From positions 1-25,083 of IMG/VR virus record IMGVR_UViG_3300044700_000166: 25,083 nt of DNA. One strand, written 5' to 3'. Numbering within the stretch: position 1 is the stretch's first letter; each line of letters starts with the position of its first letter. The notes below the pieces were generated by a model that was given only the letters and a program-made list of their open reading frames with translations, made no database searches and was not told the DNA's origin. This DNA is from a virus. The position numbers and the translations under genes were made by a program. Shown in pieces: positions 15,010-23,384 of the stretch.

Positions 15010-18000
15010 TTACTCTAAACTAATACCGGGTTTAAATCTATCCCAGTTTGAAGTATCTTGACCACCTTGTATCTTAATACAAGCATCAACAGAGTTTTTA
15101 CCACCAGAAACAACAGGTTGTTTGTGTAAAGTAGTATTTACACCACCTCTATAAATAAGTGGATCAACACTATTAGCAGGTTGTATAGATTTTATACCAT
15201 TTATGTAAGATACATTACTCTCATTTACAAGTGCGTTATCACCAATAATATTAACATTAGTTAAACCACCAGCAACCGTGTTGTTATTACCATTTATTTG
15301 TACATTTGTGCTATTATAAACTCTGTTATTATTACCACTAACTCTAACGGCGTTTGCTCTCGGTGCTACATAGTTATTTGTTCCAAATACAGAAACATCA
15401 CTATGAAGTGGATAAACATTTAAACTTGAAATATCATTTTTAAGACCAGTCCAGTTATTAGGTGGTATAACATCAGCCCATTTTGTATTTGCTGGTCTTG
15501 GAGAATAGATTGTTCCCGTTCCACTTGATGAAACAACTGGGAAGGTTGAAGGATAACCTGTTCCTGTTCTCCAAGGTCTTCTAACTGGTATTTCTTCATC
15601 AACACTAATCCAACTATCAGGTGTCCAGTTTGGTATAACCCAACCACCAGGTGTAGGGAATACAGGTGTTGGTGGATTAATCCAAGGTTTTGGTGATGGT
15701 GGAATAACAGGTATTGGGTTTGGTGTAGGTAATGTTCCTGGGAAGTTAGGATCAGCTATCTTACCACCATTAATATCAAAAATATTATTAGTTTGACCTT
15801 TAAATGATTGTGTCTTTTTCAATCTAAATAACTCAACTATACCTGTATTATTAAGTGGATTGTGTGTAACTTTATTTATTCTATACCAAACCTCATCAAC
15901 TTGTATAATATCTCTAACATCTAAGTTAATCATATCATTTTCAGATAAGACAACATTACAAGTTAATAAGTGAGAGTTTTTATCTGTAATCTCATCTAAA
16001 TAATCAGAGTAAAACTGATTGAATAATGTATTTAAAGTTAAGTTATTCCATTTAAAGTAATACTTTTTACAAATACCCCAGTTTAAATCCCATTTTGGAT
16101 TAAGTGGATTATCTAAATGACCAGCATATGGATAATGTGTTAACTGCAAACCTTTACTTGTTGAGGTTGATTGTTGATAAATGTTTTTAATATACCAAGT
16201 AGAGCAAGGTAATAAACCACCATAGAATAATATTCTAATACCTGGTTTTTGATAAACTCTTTTATCTTTATCAATCTTTGTAAAAGAAGCCATATATTTC
16301 TCTCCATCAAGAAGATTTACTATTGGAGAGGCAGCAAAATCTAAATCAATATCAGTTGTTTCTACAACAAAGTCACTATTAACTTCTACTTTCTTTGAAC
16401 CATAATGATCTTCTATTGTTGATTTAAACTCATTATCATAATCAATATTCTCAAAAGTATCATCTGTATCATATTGAAAGTTATAATATTTACTTGATAA
16501 GTCATAAAGAGGTTCAATAATCATATCAGCATCTCTATCAACTTTATAAGTCCAATCTTTTACAACAAGTTGTCCACCACTTTCATAAAACTTATCTCTT
16601 GGTTCAATAATAAAAGTTCCATCTTCTGTTAATAACCAATATAAGTTAAACATTTTGTTTAAGTTTTTGATTAAGTCAATAGCCTTCATATCAGGTATAA
16701 AGTTATTCATTTGTAACCAATCACCATCAGCAACAGAAGTATCAGCTAATGATATTAAGGCAAATGAACCTTCATATGGGTTATAAACACTATTTGGTGG
16801 AGCACTTGTAAATACACCAACACTTTCATATGGAATAACACTTAAAAACATTTCGCAGTTTCTTTCTGGAGAACCAAAAGAAGCAGGGTCATAAGTTTTA
16901 TACTTATATTTTGAACCAGTTGTTGATAAAGATACTCTAACAAAAAATGTTTCACCAGCTCCAATATATTGTGCTTTAATAGAAGTAGCAACCTCTTTTC
17001 TAATGTAAAAGTTTCCAGGTAGTGGTGATCCACCATAATATTCTTCTGGTATAAGAAACTCATATTGATCTGAAGCCCATACTTTACCACCAGAAGAAAC
17101 AATCTCAACCTTAATAGGTATATTTCTACCTGCTTGAAAAGCTAAACCAACTATATCAGTTCCATTATTCCAACCATTACCAGTAAATCTTAACTCTAAT
17201 ATTAGATTAACATTAAAGTTATATTTACCACCTTTTAATATTTGAAACCTACCAGTTGAAGGATTATAATAAGAAGATACATCTGTTGAAGGTATAGTTG
17301 TTTTATTATTAAACTTAATAGTATAAGGACCATAAGATTTACCAGTTTCAGTTGGTAGTAAAGCTATTTGATATCTATTGGAAGTATTATCAAATCTAAC
17401 CCAACAAGTCCTTTCTTTTATTTGTTGGTCTGTAAGTTGGACAGAGCTATCATTACTATCTATTTGAGAAAAACCTGGTATAATCAATCTTCTAAAATAC
17501 TCGCTATTTAAAAATGTTGAGTTATATTTTACATTTTGTGATTTAAGTATTTTATCAAAAAGGGTTTTAACATAGAAAGAAGGTTTGAAGTCACTTGTTT
17601 TCCAATCTGTTTGAGTTGTCTGACCTGTCCAAAATGTAGGATAAACATAACCATAACCTAACTGAAAATCAGTAAGTTGTCTATTAACATAGATACCTGG
17701 TCTATGTAAACCATATTTTACAATAGGAGAAGCAAATAAAGGGTATTGATAAGGAGCCGATAGTTTATCATTAGGATCTAATGGTCCCCAACTCTGAGCC
17801 ACTACTCTATTTGTAATAGGGTGGTCAAACTCACTCATATCAACTATATCTCTTAAATCAAAATCAGATATATCAGCCCAAAAACTACCAAGTTTAGAAT
17901 AAACCGTAACTTCATAAGAAGTAATCTTCATTCCACTTCTTGTAATCCTATTTACCTGTAAATAACCAGTAAAGTATTGTTTATCATTTACTTCAACCTG

Positions 18001-18261
18001 ACAATCAATCTTTCTTGTTGGATCATAAGCATAACCTTCAAAACCATTTTCAAAAATATGTTGAAATGTTTGATTATTTCTTTTTGAACCTGGTAGTGTA
18101 AAAGTTTGTATATAGTCAGTTGCCTTTTTATCAGGCTCTCTAACATCAACAAGTTGTATAACCGTATTTATTGTTGTATCATCATCTAAATCTAAATATC
18201 CATCAACATAATAATCAGTTGATAGTTTTTGTCTTACAAGTATTCTTATATTATTTGCCAT
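15010..18261 (-). CDS. Tail hub/tip protein with beta-helix-like C-terminus
   Basis: A 1083-residue structural protein. The N-terminal part (IRILVRQKLSTDYYVDGYLD, VREPDKKATDYIQTFTLPGS, GYLQVNRI) resembles large tail-tip proteins I associate with Bacteroidota phages. A middle domain contains DMKAIDLIKNLNKMFNLYWL then EDGTFIIEPRDKFY, a pattern expected in hub proteins that cap the tube and hold fibres. Around residues 835-885 there is a Pro-rich linker (PTPNPIPVIPPSPKPWINPP). From about 944 to the end the sequence turns into an Asn/Gly/Val ladder (VSGNNNRVYN, VQINGNNNTV, VNIIGDNALV, VVSGGKNSVD), which looks like a short beta-helix. The C-terminal part may bind the host surface or a fibre. It starts 17 bases after its neighbour's stop. 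Hub is inferred; a general minor tail protein is the safe reading. Confidence 0.65.
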   Translation of the reverse strand: MANNIRILVRQKLSTDYYVDGYLDLDDDTTINTVIQLVDVREPDKKATDYIQTFTLPGSKRNNQTFQHIFENGFEGYAYDPTRKIDCQVEVNDKQYFTGYLQVNRITRSGMKITSYEVTVYSKLGSFWADISDFDLRDIVDMSEFDHPITNRVVAQSWGPLDPNDKLSAPYQYPLFASPIVKYGLHRPGIYVNRQLTDFQLGYGYVYPTFWTGQTTQTDWKTSDFKPSFYVKTLFDKILKSQNVKYNSTFLNSEYFRRLIIPGFSQIDSNDSSVQLTDQQIKERTCWVRFDNTSNRYQIALLPTETGKSYGPYTIKFNNKTTIPSTDVSSYYNPSTGRFQILKGGKYNFNVNLILELRFTGNGWNNGTDIVGLAFQAGRNIPIKVEIVSSGGKVWASDQYEFLIPEEYYGGSPLPGNFYIRKEVATSIKAQYIGAGETFFVRVSLSTTGSKYKYKTYDPASFGSPERNCEMFLSVIPYESVGVFTSAPPNSVYNPYEGSFALISLADTSVADGDWLQMNNFIPDMKAIDLIKNLNKMFNLYWLLTEDGTFIIEPRDKFYESGGQLVVKDWTYKVDRDADMIIEPLYDLSSKYYNFQYDTDDTFENIDYDNEFKSTIEDHYGSKKVEVNSDFVVETTDIDLDFAASPIVNLLDGEKYMASFTKIDKDKRVYQKPGIRILFYGGLLPCSTWYIKNIYQQSTSTSKGLQLTHYPYAGHLDNPLNPKWDLNWGICKKYYFKWNNLTLNTLFNQFYSDYLDEITDKNSHLLTCNVVLSENDMINLDVRDIIQVDEVWYRINKVTHNPLNNTGIVELFRLKKTQSFKGQTNNIFDINGGKIADPNFPGTLPTPNPIPVIPPSPKPWINPPTPVFPTPGGWVIPNWTPDSWISVDEEIPVRRPWRTGTGYPSTFPVVSSSGTGTIYSPRPANTKWADVIPPNNWTGLKNDISSLNVYPLHSDVSVFGTNNYVAPRANAVRVSGNNNRVYNSTNVQINGNNNTVAGGLTNVNIIGDNALVNESNVSYINGIKSIQPANSVDPLIYRGGVNTTLHKQPVVSGGKNSVDACIKIQGGQDTSNWDRFKPGISLE

Positions 18262-18278
18262 TTACTTAACTTATTTTT

Positions 18279-20534
18279 TTAACTTCTGTTGTAAAAGTAT
18301 GATCCACCAAAGTTAGATCCTCTTTGTATATTTCTTGCATTAGATTTAATAACATCAATAATCATTTGTCTTAAACTACCAGTTTCAGTCATATTTCTCT
18401 TATCTAAAAGAGTTGGTTGCTCTGTTGTTAGAGTAACTGGGAATATAAGCTGTTTAGTTGTAAAGTCATTAGAATAACTTTTATCTATGATATAAACCTC
18501 TGGACTTTCATAAATATACATTAACCAATCAATAGTTTCTTGATCTATAAAGTCAGTCCTTAAAGTCCAAGCCTCAATAGAGTTTGTATCAAATGTTGTT
18601 GTTCCTCTTTGTCCTGCTGTATAAGTATATTTTGTACCTTCATAAGATTTTAACTTTCTATTAAAAGTGTTTCTTGTTATATTTCTATTTTTATCAGTTG
18701 GTAAATCAAAGTCATAGTAATCAAAACCACCTAACTCATTCATCCACATAAGAGTATATCTTTTCCACTTTTTATCACAAGGACAAGATATAGTAAAGTT
18801 CCAAGTTTCTCCTGCTGGTTGATATTTCTTATAAACACCATTTATTAATGTTGATTGAGAAATCATATAAGAATAAGGTGTTACTTTATAAGAAGTTATT
18901 GTGCTACCAAACTCAGAGAATGTATTGTCAATCATATTTTGAGGACCAATACCAAATGTTGCTAAACCATATTTAGAAACCGTTGAAGGTGGTGTTTCAG
19001 CATTAGGATCAAGTCCAATACCAATAAGTTTTATTCTTTGGGTCATAGTCAAAGTCCAAGGGTGTGTAGTATCAACATTAAATATACTTGTGTAACCTAA
19101 ATCTAAAACAATATAAGTCCTACCTGTTGTAGAGTTATAATCAGAAGTTATTATTCTAATACCATTATAGTTAGCATTATTCCAAACCGTACCAACTTTC
19201 TGCCAACCAGCTACATTTAAATAAGTTCCATTAGTCCACTCTAATGATTTATTACCATTAAATATAAGTAATGTTTTACCGCTATACATAGCCTTATAAC
19301 TTGCTCCACTTAAAACCGTAAAAGATACATTAGTTGAGATAGGTGGGTAAATAAGTGATGAAACAGCTTCAACAATAACACCATCATAGTTATTAAAACT
19401 TCTACCAGCATATAAGTTGTTAAATATTGGCATATTAAGATTACCTAATGCTGAAAGAGTAAAGTATTGATCGGTACAAACAGAAATAGTTTTTCTTGGT
19501 CTTCTTGTTAAAAATCTTCTTGTTCCATTATAAGCAAGAAAAGACCACTTAGTTGGTTGATAATCAAGTAAATCTTCATATTGAAATACACTATTCCAAG
19601 CAACAGCTAAATCAGTTTTTGTGTTTATTAAATCTCTTTTAACTGCATTATTCAAAGGGAATATATGAATAGTTGAAGAAGATATATCTGTTTGATAAGG
19701 TATATTTGTTTTAACCGTATATGTTTTAATAGAACCAGATATTGATGTTTGTGTAATACTTTTAATATTCCAAGTTGTATTATTTAAGAAGGTTGTATAA
19801 GTATTTGTTGTATCATCTGGTATAGTTGTAATAGTATCTCCACTACTGATAAAAATATCAGCATTTGATCTATATGTAAACTGATAGTAAGTCATACCAT
19901 CTTCACCAATATAAGTAGAAAAGTTAGTCCAGAAACCTTGTATAGCATAAGCACTTGATACATTAACACCGGCAATAAATGGTGTGTTTAAAATAACCCC
20001 ATTACTTGAAAATCTTGTATCATAAACTTTCCAAGCTCTATTAAGAGTTGCATTTGAAGTACCTTGTATTAAGATAGAACCATTATTATTAACATTACCA
20101 TAAGAAACATAAGAGCCATATATAAGAGGTGTGCTTAATACAAATGATGCTTTTGATCCAGGTACACCGATAATATTACCTGCAAGAGAGGTTGTTATTT
20201 TACCACCTCTATTAACTTCTTCTCCAAAAGAAACATAATAATCTTTATAAGCAGAATAAGGTATAGTTATTCCTTTTGCTTTCCAAGGCAACTCATATGT
20301 AATATAATCTTCTAATATTCTACCAATATCAAATATACCATTTTCCCCACTTGATATATTTGGATTGTGTCTTAACTCACCTATTTTAGATCCAGCTGCC
20401 GTATAAATCTCGCATATGTATCTAAATGAAGGAGTATATTTCATATCACTTGTTACAACAAATGGTAGTCCATTATAGACAGGGGAATATTTTGTTGAAA
20501 GTCCGTCATAGGGCCTACTTATAATACTTATCAT
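18279..20534 (-). CDS. Distal tail / tail-tip structural protein, probable
   Basis: A 751-residue Tyr-, Thr- and Asn-rich beta protein without membrane segments or signal peptide. The N-terminus (IISRPYDGLSTKYSPVYNGL, IFDIGRILEDYITYELPW) and a C-terminal part with KRYTLMWMNELGGFDYYDFD, EAWTLRTDFIDQETIDWLMY and a final helix resemble large structural proteins of Bacteroidota phages. The LGG.DYYDF-type segment recalls distal-tail (Dit-like) proteins. Its ATG overlaps the stop of the tail-completion gene (ATGA), so the two are translationally coupled, and the 1083-aa hub-like gene follows. Together these suggest it is part of the tail tip between tube end and hub. I do not recognise a defined catalytic domain, and the exact role is inferred from order. 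Confidence 0.6.
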   Translation of the reverse strand: MISIISRPYDGLSTKYSPVYNGLPFVVTSDMKYTPSFRYICEIYTAAGSKIGELRHNPNISSGENGIFDIGRILEDYITYELPWKAKGITIPYSAYKDYYVSFGEEVNRGGKITTSLAGNIIGVPGSKASFVLSTPLIYGSYVSYGNVNNNGSILIQGTSNATLNRAWKVYDTRFSSNGVILNTPFIAGVNVSSAYAIQGFWTNFSTYIGEDGMTYYQFTYRSNADIFISSGDTITTIPDDTTNTYTTFLNNTTWNIKSITQTSISGSIKTYTVKTNIPYQTDISSSTIHIFPLNNAVKRDLINTKTDLAVAWNSVFQYEDLLDYQPTKWSFLAYNGTRRFLTRRPRKTISVCTDQYFTLSALGNLNMPIFNNLYAGRSFNNYDGVIVEAVSSLIYPPISTNVSFTVLSGASYKAMYSGKTLLIFNGNKSLEWTNGTYLNVAGWQKVGTVWNNANYNGIRIITSDYNSTTGRTYIVLDLGYTSIFNVDTTHPWTLTMTQRIKLIGIGLDPNAETPPSTVSKYGLATFGIGPQNMIDNTFSEFGSTITSYKVTPYSYMISQSTLINGVYKKYQPAGETWNFTISCPCDKKWKRYTLMWMNELGGFDYYDFDLPTDKNRNITRNTFNRKLKSYEGTKYTYTAGQRGTTTFDTNSIEAWTLRTDFIDQETIDWLMYIYESPEVYIIDKSYSNDFTTKQLIFPVTLTTEQPTLLDKRNMTETGSLRQMIIDVIKSNARNIQRGSNFGGSYFYNRS

Positions 20535-21055
20535 TCTTTTAAGTCATTTTTTATGAAGTTATTTAACTCCTCTTTTATATTAGCAACTATGGCTTCACCA
20601 AAAGCCTCTGTTAGTTTTCTTAAATCTAAGTTTTTTTCTAATGGTGATGTAAAGTTTAAACCTTTTACTGGTGTATAAACACTTCTACTCTTACCACCAC
20701 CTCTTACAACACCCATTTTACTTGAATAAAAACCACCTCTGGCTATCTTAACCATAATAGGATAAACTGCTGATTGTGGTATTCCCTTTAATCTGGCCCA
20801 GTTTTCAATATCTTTCTTAGGTGGAAATCTACCAGGGTTTCTACCCTTATCAACATATTTACCATAATCAGCATATTCTATAACCAAGTTCCAAACTCCA
20901 TTATCAACATAAACATCATATGAAAGAGATTTTAAAAGATTTCCAGAGGCAATAGCCGGTCTACCTTTATAACCTGCTGTTATAATGGCTTTCATTTCAT
21001 CAATAATCTGATTACCAACTTCCTCTAACTTTTTATATATGTTATCTACTTTCAT
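20531..21055 (-). CDS. Tail completion / neck protein, HK97 gp10-like
   Basis: A 174-residue protein counted from the ATG at 21053-21055 (MKVDNIYKKLEEVGNQIIDE); a TTG two codons upstream is less likely. It has the gp10-like layout: an N-terminal helix, then IASGNLLKSLSYDV (about residues 37-50), VIEYADYGKYVDKGRNPG (about 59-76), KKDIENWARLKGI, and a final helix. These proteins bridge the tail end and the connector during head-tail joining. The ATGA overlap with the next gene and the position just after the tail-terminator-like gene fit. The family call by pattern is good; whether it acts on the tail side or head side is less certain. Confidence 0.78.
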   Translation of the reverse strand: MKVDNIYKKLEEVGNQIIDEMKAIITAGYKGRPAIASGNLLKSLSYDVYVDNGVWNLVIEYADYGKYVDKGRNPGRFPPKKDIENWARLKGIPQSAVYPIMVKIARGGFYSSKMGVVRGGGKSRSVYTPVKGLNFTSPLEKNLDLRKLTEAFGEAIVANIKEELNNFIKNDLKE

Positions 21056-21069
21056 ATTCAATCATTTAT

Positions 21070-21504
21070 TTAATAATCATCACAAGGACTATTATTCATA
21101 TCTGTTATTAATCTTAAATCAGTATACCAACCAGTATTGTAATCTACAAATCTATGTGTAAATGGTAAACAGATTGGTCTATCATTAACCCCATAATCAG
21201 GATCACTATTTCTAAACACTCTAATAACATCAATAAGTGTCCTTAATGTGTCTGATAGTATTTGTTGTTGTTTGCTATCATCAGTATCATCAATATCAAA
21301 TACTAAAACTCTAATAACATAAACTAAATCATTTTCACCAACCTCAACTTGTTGTGGAACTATCCAAAGAAATGGATAATCACCTGAAGTTGGCCCTTCT
21401 GTTTCAATCTCTGTTATCTCACCACTACCAAATCTTTTGATAAATGGGTTATTTGAGGCTATTACCTCAAACTTATTTATAATCTGGTTATATGTTAAAC
21501 TCAT
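21070..21504 (-). CDS. Tail terminator-like protein, probable
   Basis: A 144-residue protein: TYNQIINKFEVIASNNPFIK at the N-terminus, then GDYPFLWIVPQQVEVGENDL, and a central strand-helix block with VYVIRVLVFDIDDTDDSKQQ followed by LSDTLRTLIDVIRVF. The alternation of a first helix, antiparallel strands and a long helix resembles tail terminator proteins, which cap the tube and complete it for joining to the head. It lies between the tail chaperone and the gp10-like protein, a usual place for this function. The N-terminal pattern resembles small structural proteins I associate with Bacteroidota phages. The role is inferred; a general neck protein is the alternative. Confidence 0.6.
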   Translation of the reverse strand: MSLTYNQIINKFEVIASNNPFIKRFGSGEITEIETEGPTSGDYPFLWIVPQQVEVGENDLVYVIRVLVFDIDDTDDSKQQQILSDTLRTLIDVIRVFRNSDPDYGVNDRPICLPFTHRFVDYNTGWYTDLRLITDMNNSPCDDY

Positions 21505-21506
21505 AC

Positions 21507-22303
21507 TTATTTATATTTTTTTATATCCATTTCTTTTTCATAACTCAACCATACTAAACACTCTAATACTGGTTTTGATACTACTGCTTCCGTTTTTGTT
21601 ATATCTCCATCACAAAGAGAATATATAACTCCAATCCAACCCCATTTATCAGTTTTATCATTTATGTTGTCGGCTTGAGCGTCCTGTATGGTCCTTCTTT
21701 TTTTATCCACTCCGCTATCTTCATCAATAGCTCTGAGTAACTTTTCATCGGCGTCACTTTCCCCTCCGTCATCAGTCCTAAATAGTCCCTCAAATCTTCT
21801 GTATATCTCTCCACGCCATTCCAAAAAAAAAGTATGTTTGACCAAACAAACTCCATATTAAGCTCTAACATAATCTTAACTCTATCTTCATCAAACTTAT
21901 AAGGTTCTAACTCATACTTTCTTGTTAAGAGGTTTCTACTCTTAACTGGTAAAACTAATATAGAAATAATGTTTTCAATATTATCATCAAAACCAAGTTT
22001 GTAATATTCTTCTATATCAACCATTTGTGCAAGTGTTAACTCATTTAATGCTGTTAAACCATACTCATTACCATCCACTTTAATAGTTTCAACCCTTTTA
22101 GCTTTTGGTAGGTTCTTAACCCAAGAATAACTTTCCCATTTACTAAAAATGTATTCAGGTGTATTATTCTCAACCTCACTAAATGATTTATCTTCTATAA
22201 TAGCAATCTGCTCAATAAGTAAATCAATCGCTTCTTTACCTTCTTCTTTAACATTCATTAGAGCCTTTGCTTTCTTTAAACTTATATCTTTCCAAGTTTT
22301 CAT
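21507..22303 (-). CDS. Tail assembly chaperone, -1 frameshift fusion (gpGT-like)
   Basis: Predicted 265-residue product made when ribosomes slip back one base at the A7 heptamer (21698-21704). Residues 1-202 come from the zero frame and are followed by 63 residues from the -1 frame (RRTIQDAQADNIND onward, including KWGWIGVIYSLCDGDITKTE and PVLECLVWLSYEKEM, ending at 21507). The -1 frame has no ATG between its opening and the overlap, so it is unlikely to be translated on its own, yet its unique part reads as a well-formed helical protein. Tail chaperones in many long-tailed phages are made as a short form and a frameshifted long form that coat the tape measure during assembly (lambda G and GT). 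The gene sits just before the tail-terminator-like gene, consistent with that role, although the tape measure is far downstream. Confidence 0.75.
21662..22303 (-). CDS. Tail assembly chaperone, short form (gpG-like)
   Basis: The zero-frame product, 213 residues, starts at ATG 22301-22303 (MKTWKDISLKKAKALMNVKE) and ends with EWIKKEGPYRTLKPTT. It is helical and acidic to neutral, with NELTLAQMVDIEEYYKLGFD (about residues 86-105) and FVWSNILFFWNGV as notable segments, and has no membrane signal. By analogy with lambda G it should bind the tape measure and recruit tube subunits, and be absent from the finished virion. The last 11 codons after the slippery site are specific to this form. The Arg/Thr/Pro-rich tail and the somewhat higher G+C of the overlap are expected where two frames are both constrained. 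Confidence 0.75.
   Translation of the reverse strand: MKTWKDISLKKAKALMNVKEEGKEAIDLLIEQIAIIEDKSFSEVENNTPEYIFSKWESYSWVKNLPKAKRVETIKVDGNEYGLTALNELTLAQMVDIEEYYKLGFDDNIENIISILVLPVKSRNLLTRKYELEPYKFDEDRVKIMLELNMEFVWSNILFFWNGVERYTEDLRDYLGLMTEGKVTPMKSYSELLMKIAEWIKKEGPYRTLKPTT
21698..21704 (-). other. Slippery heptamer for -1 ribosomal frameshift
   Basis: Read leftward the sequence is ATA AAA AAA GAA in the zero frame, that is A AAA AAA followed by G, a canonical X XXY YYZ slip site at which both tRNA-Lys can re-pair. GCGGAG lies roughly 5-10 bases upstream and could act like the internal Shine-Dalgarno of dnaX, though Shine-Dalgarno use is weak in this genome. I see no obvious stable stem just downstream. 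Confidence 0.8.
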
Positions 22304-22325
22304 AACTAAAATATATTTTATCTTT

Positions 22326-22520
22326 TTATTGTTTTTGAGCCATCCACCACTCTCTCATTCTATTGTATATTCTTTCTCTACAAGCGGGACAACTTCTATT
22401 CCATTCTTTTAAATCTGGAAACAACTGATTGTGTAAGTTAAACAATCTATCACATTGCTCAGCATTTATTTTATCTTTACCTTCTAACTCTAAAAGGAGT
22501 ACATTTATATCTTCAAACAT
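22326..22520 (-). CDS. Small CxxC protein, unknown
   Basis: A 64-residue protein. An acidic helical N-terminus (MFEDINVLLLELEGKDKINA) is followed by a C-terminal motif SCPACRERIYNRMREWWMAQ with Cys44 and Cys47, then a basic helix. A single CxxC could be half of a metal site completed by dimerisation, or a redox pair. The start is one base after the stop of the membrane-protein gene, so the two are co-translated. Small proteins ending in C-x-x-C-(K/R)-type helices occur near terminase and tail genes of Bacteroidota phages, but I know of no assigned function. A regulatory or assembly role is possible. Confidence 0.65.
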   Translation of the reverse strand: MFEDINVLLLELEGKDKINAEQCDRLFNLHNQLFPDLKEWNRSCPACRERIYNRMREWWMAQKQ

Positions 22521-22521
22521 A

Positions 22522-22779
22522 TTACCATAATATTTTTTCTATAAGTCCTGCTAAAACGGAACTTATTACTGCTATAACTGGATCAAATGTAAATAAGATT
22601 GTTACCCAAAATGTTAAACACTTTGAGCAATAGAGTAATCTATGAAAGAACCTCATATTGGAACTCATTTCATCATACTCTTCTTCTTTAAATCCAAACC
22701 ATCTCTTTATCATTATTACTGGTTCAGCAACTACCAATAGGTAACCAAAACAGGCCCAAGCAACTATACTTAATATCAT
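22522..22779 (-). CDS. Small membrane protein with CxxC (DUF1360-like)
   Basis: An 85-residue protein with a hydrophobic N-terminal segment (about residues 3-24, ILSIVAWACFGYLLVVAEPV), a charged loop (25-46), then LLYCSKCLTFWVTILFTF with Cys51 and Cys54 leading into a second hydrophobic stretch (57-80). The RLL.C..C..FW pattern recalls the DUF1360 group of small membrane proteins. It probably spans the inner membrane twice with the CxxC near the surface. Its ATG overlaps the stop of the sigma-like gene (ATGA), so translation is coupled. A membrane protein in the middle of a terminase-tail operon is unexpected. It could be holin-like, involved in exclusion or assembly at the membrane, or a virion component; none is supported by a specific motif. 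Confidence 0.65.
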   Translation of the reverse strand: MILSIVAWACFGYLLVVAEPVIMIKRWFGFKEEEYDEMSSNMRFFHRLLYCSKCLTFWVTILFTFDPVIAVISSVLAGLIEKILW

Positions 22780-23384
22780 AACTTTCCTTTTATTTCATTT
22801 TTTAACTCTAACATTAGGTTATAAATAGATTTTTTACTCTTATAATAAACAACTTTACCATTTTTATCTTTTCTAAAAAAGTGGTACTTCTCTTTTATTT
22901 TATCATATGATAAATCTTCTAAGAAGTATGCCTTAAATAGTATTTGTTGTGATTTAGAAAGAGTTGGGTATATCTCATGTATTTTCAATATATTCTCTAC
23001 TTGATCATCAGTATAGATTGTTTTTAGATCTTTTATATAATCAGCTTCATCTAAATCAGCACTAACCTCTGTTGCTATTTCAGGCATTTCCCACTCAGTA
23101 GCCATATTATTATATTTTTTTGAAAATGGCGTTGTTGAGTATTTTGCTTGTAGTTTCATCCAACTAATACTAAATGCTGTTAAGTCATTATAAGTATTTG
23201 GGTCATTACTTAAATAAGGTAATAATCTTTCTTGATTATCATATATGAATAGGACTAACTCTGAAACTAAATCATCATAGTTTAGTTTTTTACCTTTCAT
23301 AATATTTTTTGCACAAGTCCTAATAAAATCATATTTAGAGTTTATAAACTTGTCTATGTGTGTTTTCCATTCACTCTTTTTCAT
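22776..23384 (-). CDS. Sigma-factor-like protein
   Basis: A 202-residue helical protein with the outline of a small sigma-70 family (ECF-sized) factor. Residues about 16-80 (YDFIRTCAKNIMKGKKLNYD, DLVSELVLFIYDNQERLLPY) resemble sigma region 2, which binds RNA polymerase and the -10 element. After an acidic linker (about 98-125), residues about 142-198 (LSKSQQILFKAYFLEDLSYD, SIYNLMLELKNEI) resemble the helix-turn-helix of region 4. The region 4-like part is interrupted by a basic insert (FFRKDKNGKVVYYKSKK). If functional it would direct host RNA polymerase to phage (late) promoters. It follows the terminase gene in the operon it might control. The call is by pattern only; a packaging-associated DNA-binding protein is the alternative. 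Confidence 0.6.
   Translation of the reverse strand: MKKSEWKTHIDKFINSKYDFIRTCAKNIMKGKKLNYDDLVSELVLFIYDNQERLLPYLSNDPNTYNDLTAFSISWMKLQAKYSTTPFSKKYNNMATEWEMPEIATEVSADLDEADYIKDLKTIYTDDQVENILKIHEIYPTLSKSQQILFKAYFLEDLSYDKIKEKYHFFRKDKNGKVVYYKSKKSIYNLMLELKNEIKGKL

Noticed and set aside
21681-21800. Locally higher G+C as a sign of horizontal insertion
   Set aside because: The stretch coincides with the overlap of two coding frames in the chaperone gene, where dual constraint explains the base composition.
21507-21845. Reading the -1 frame of the chaperone region as an independent gene
   Set aside because: The frame opens with TTG and has no ATG until near its end. The part overlapping the zero frame reads poorly, and only the part after the slip site looks protein-like.
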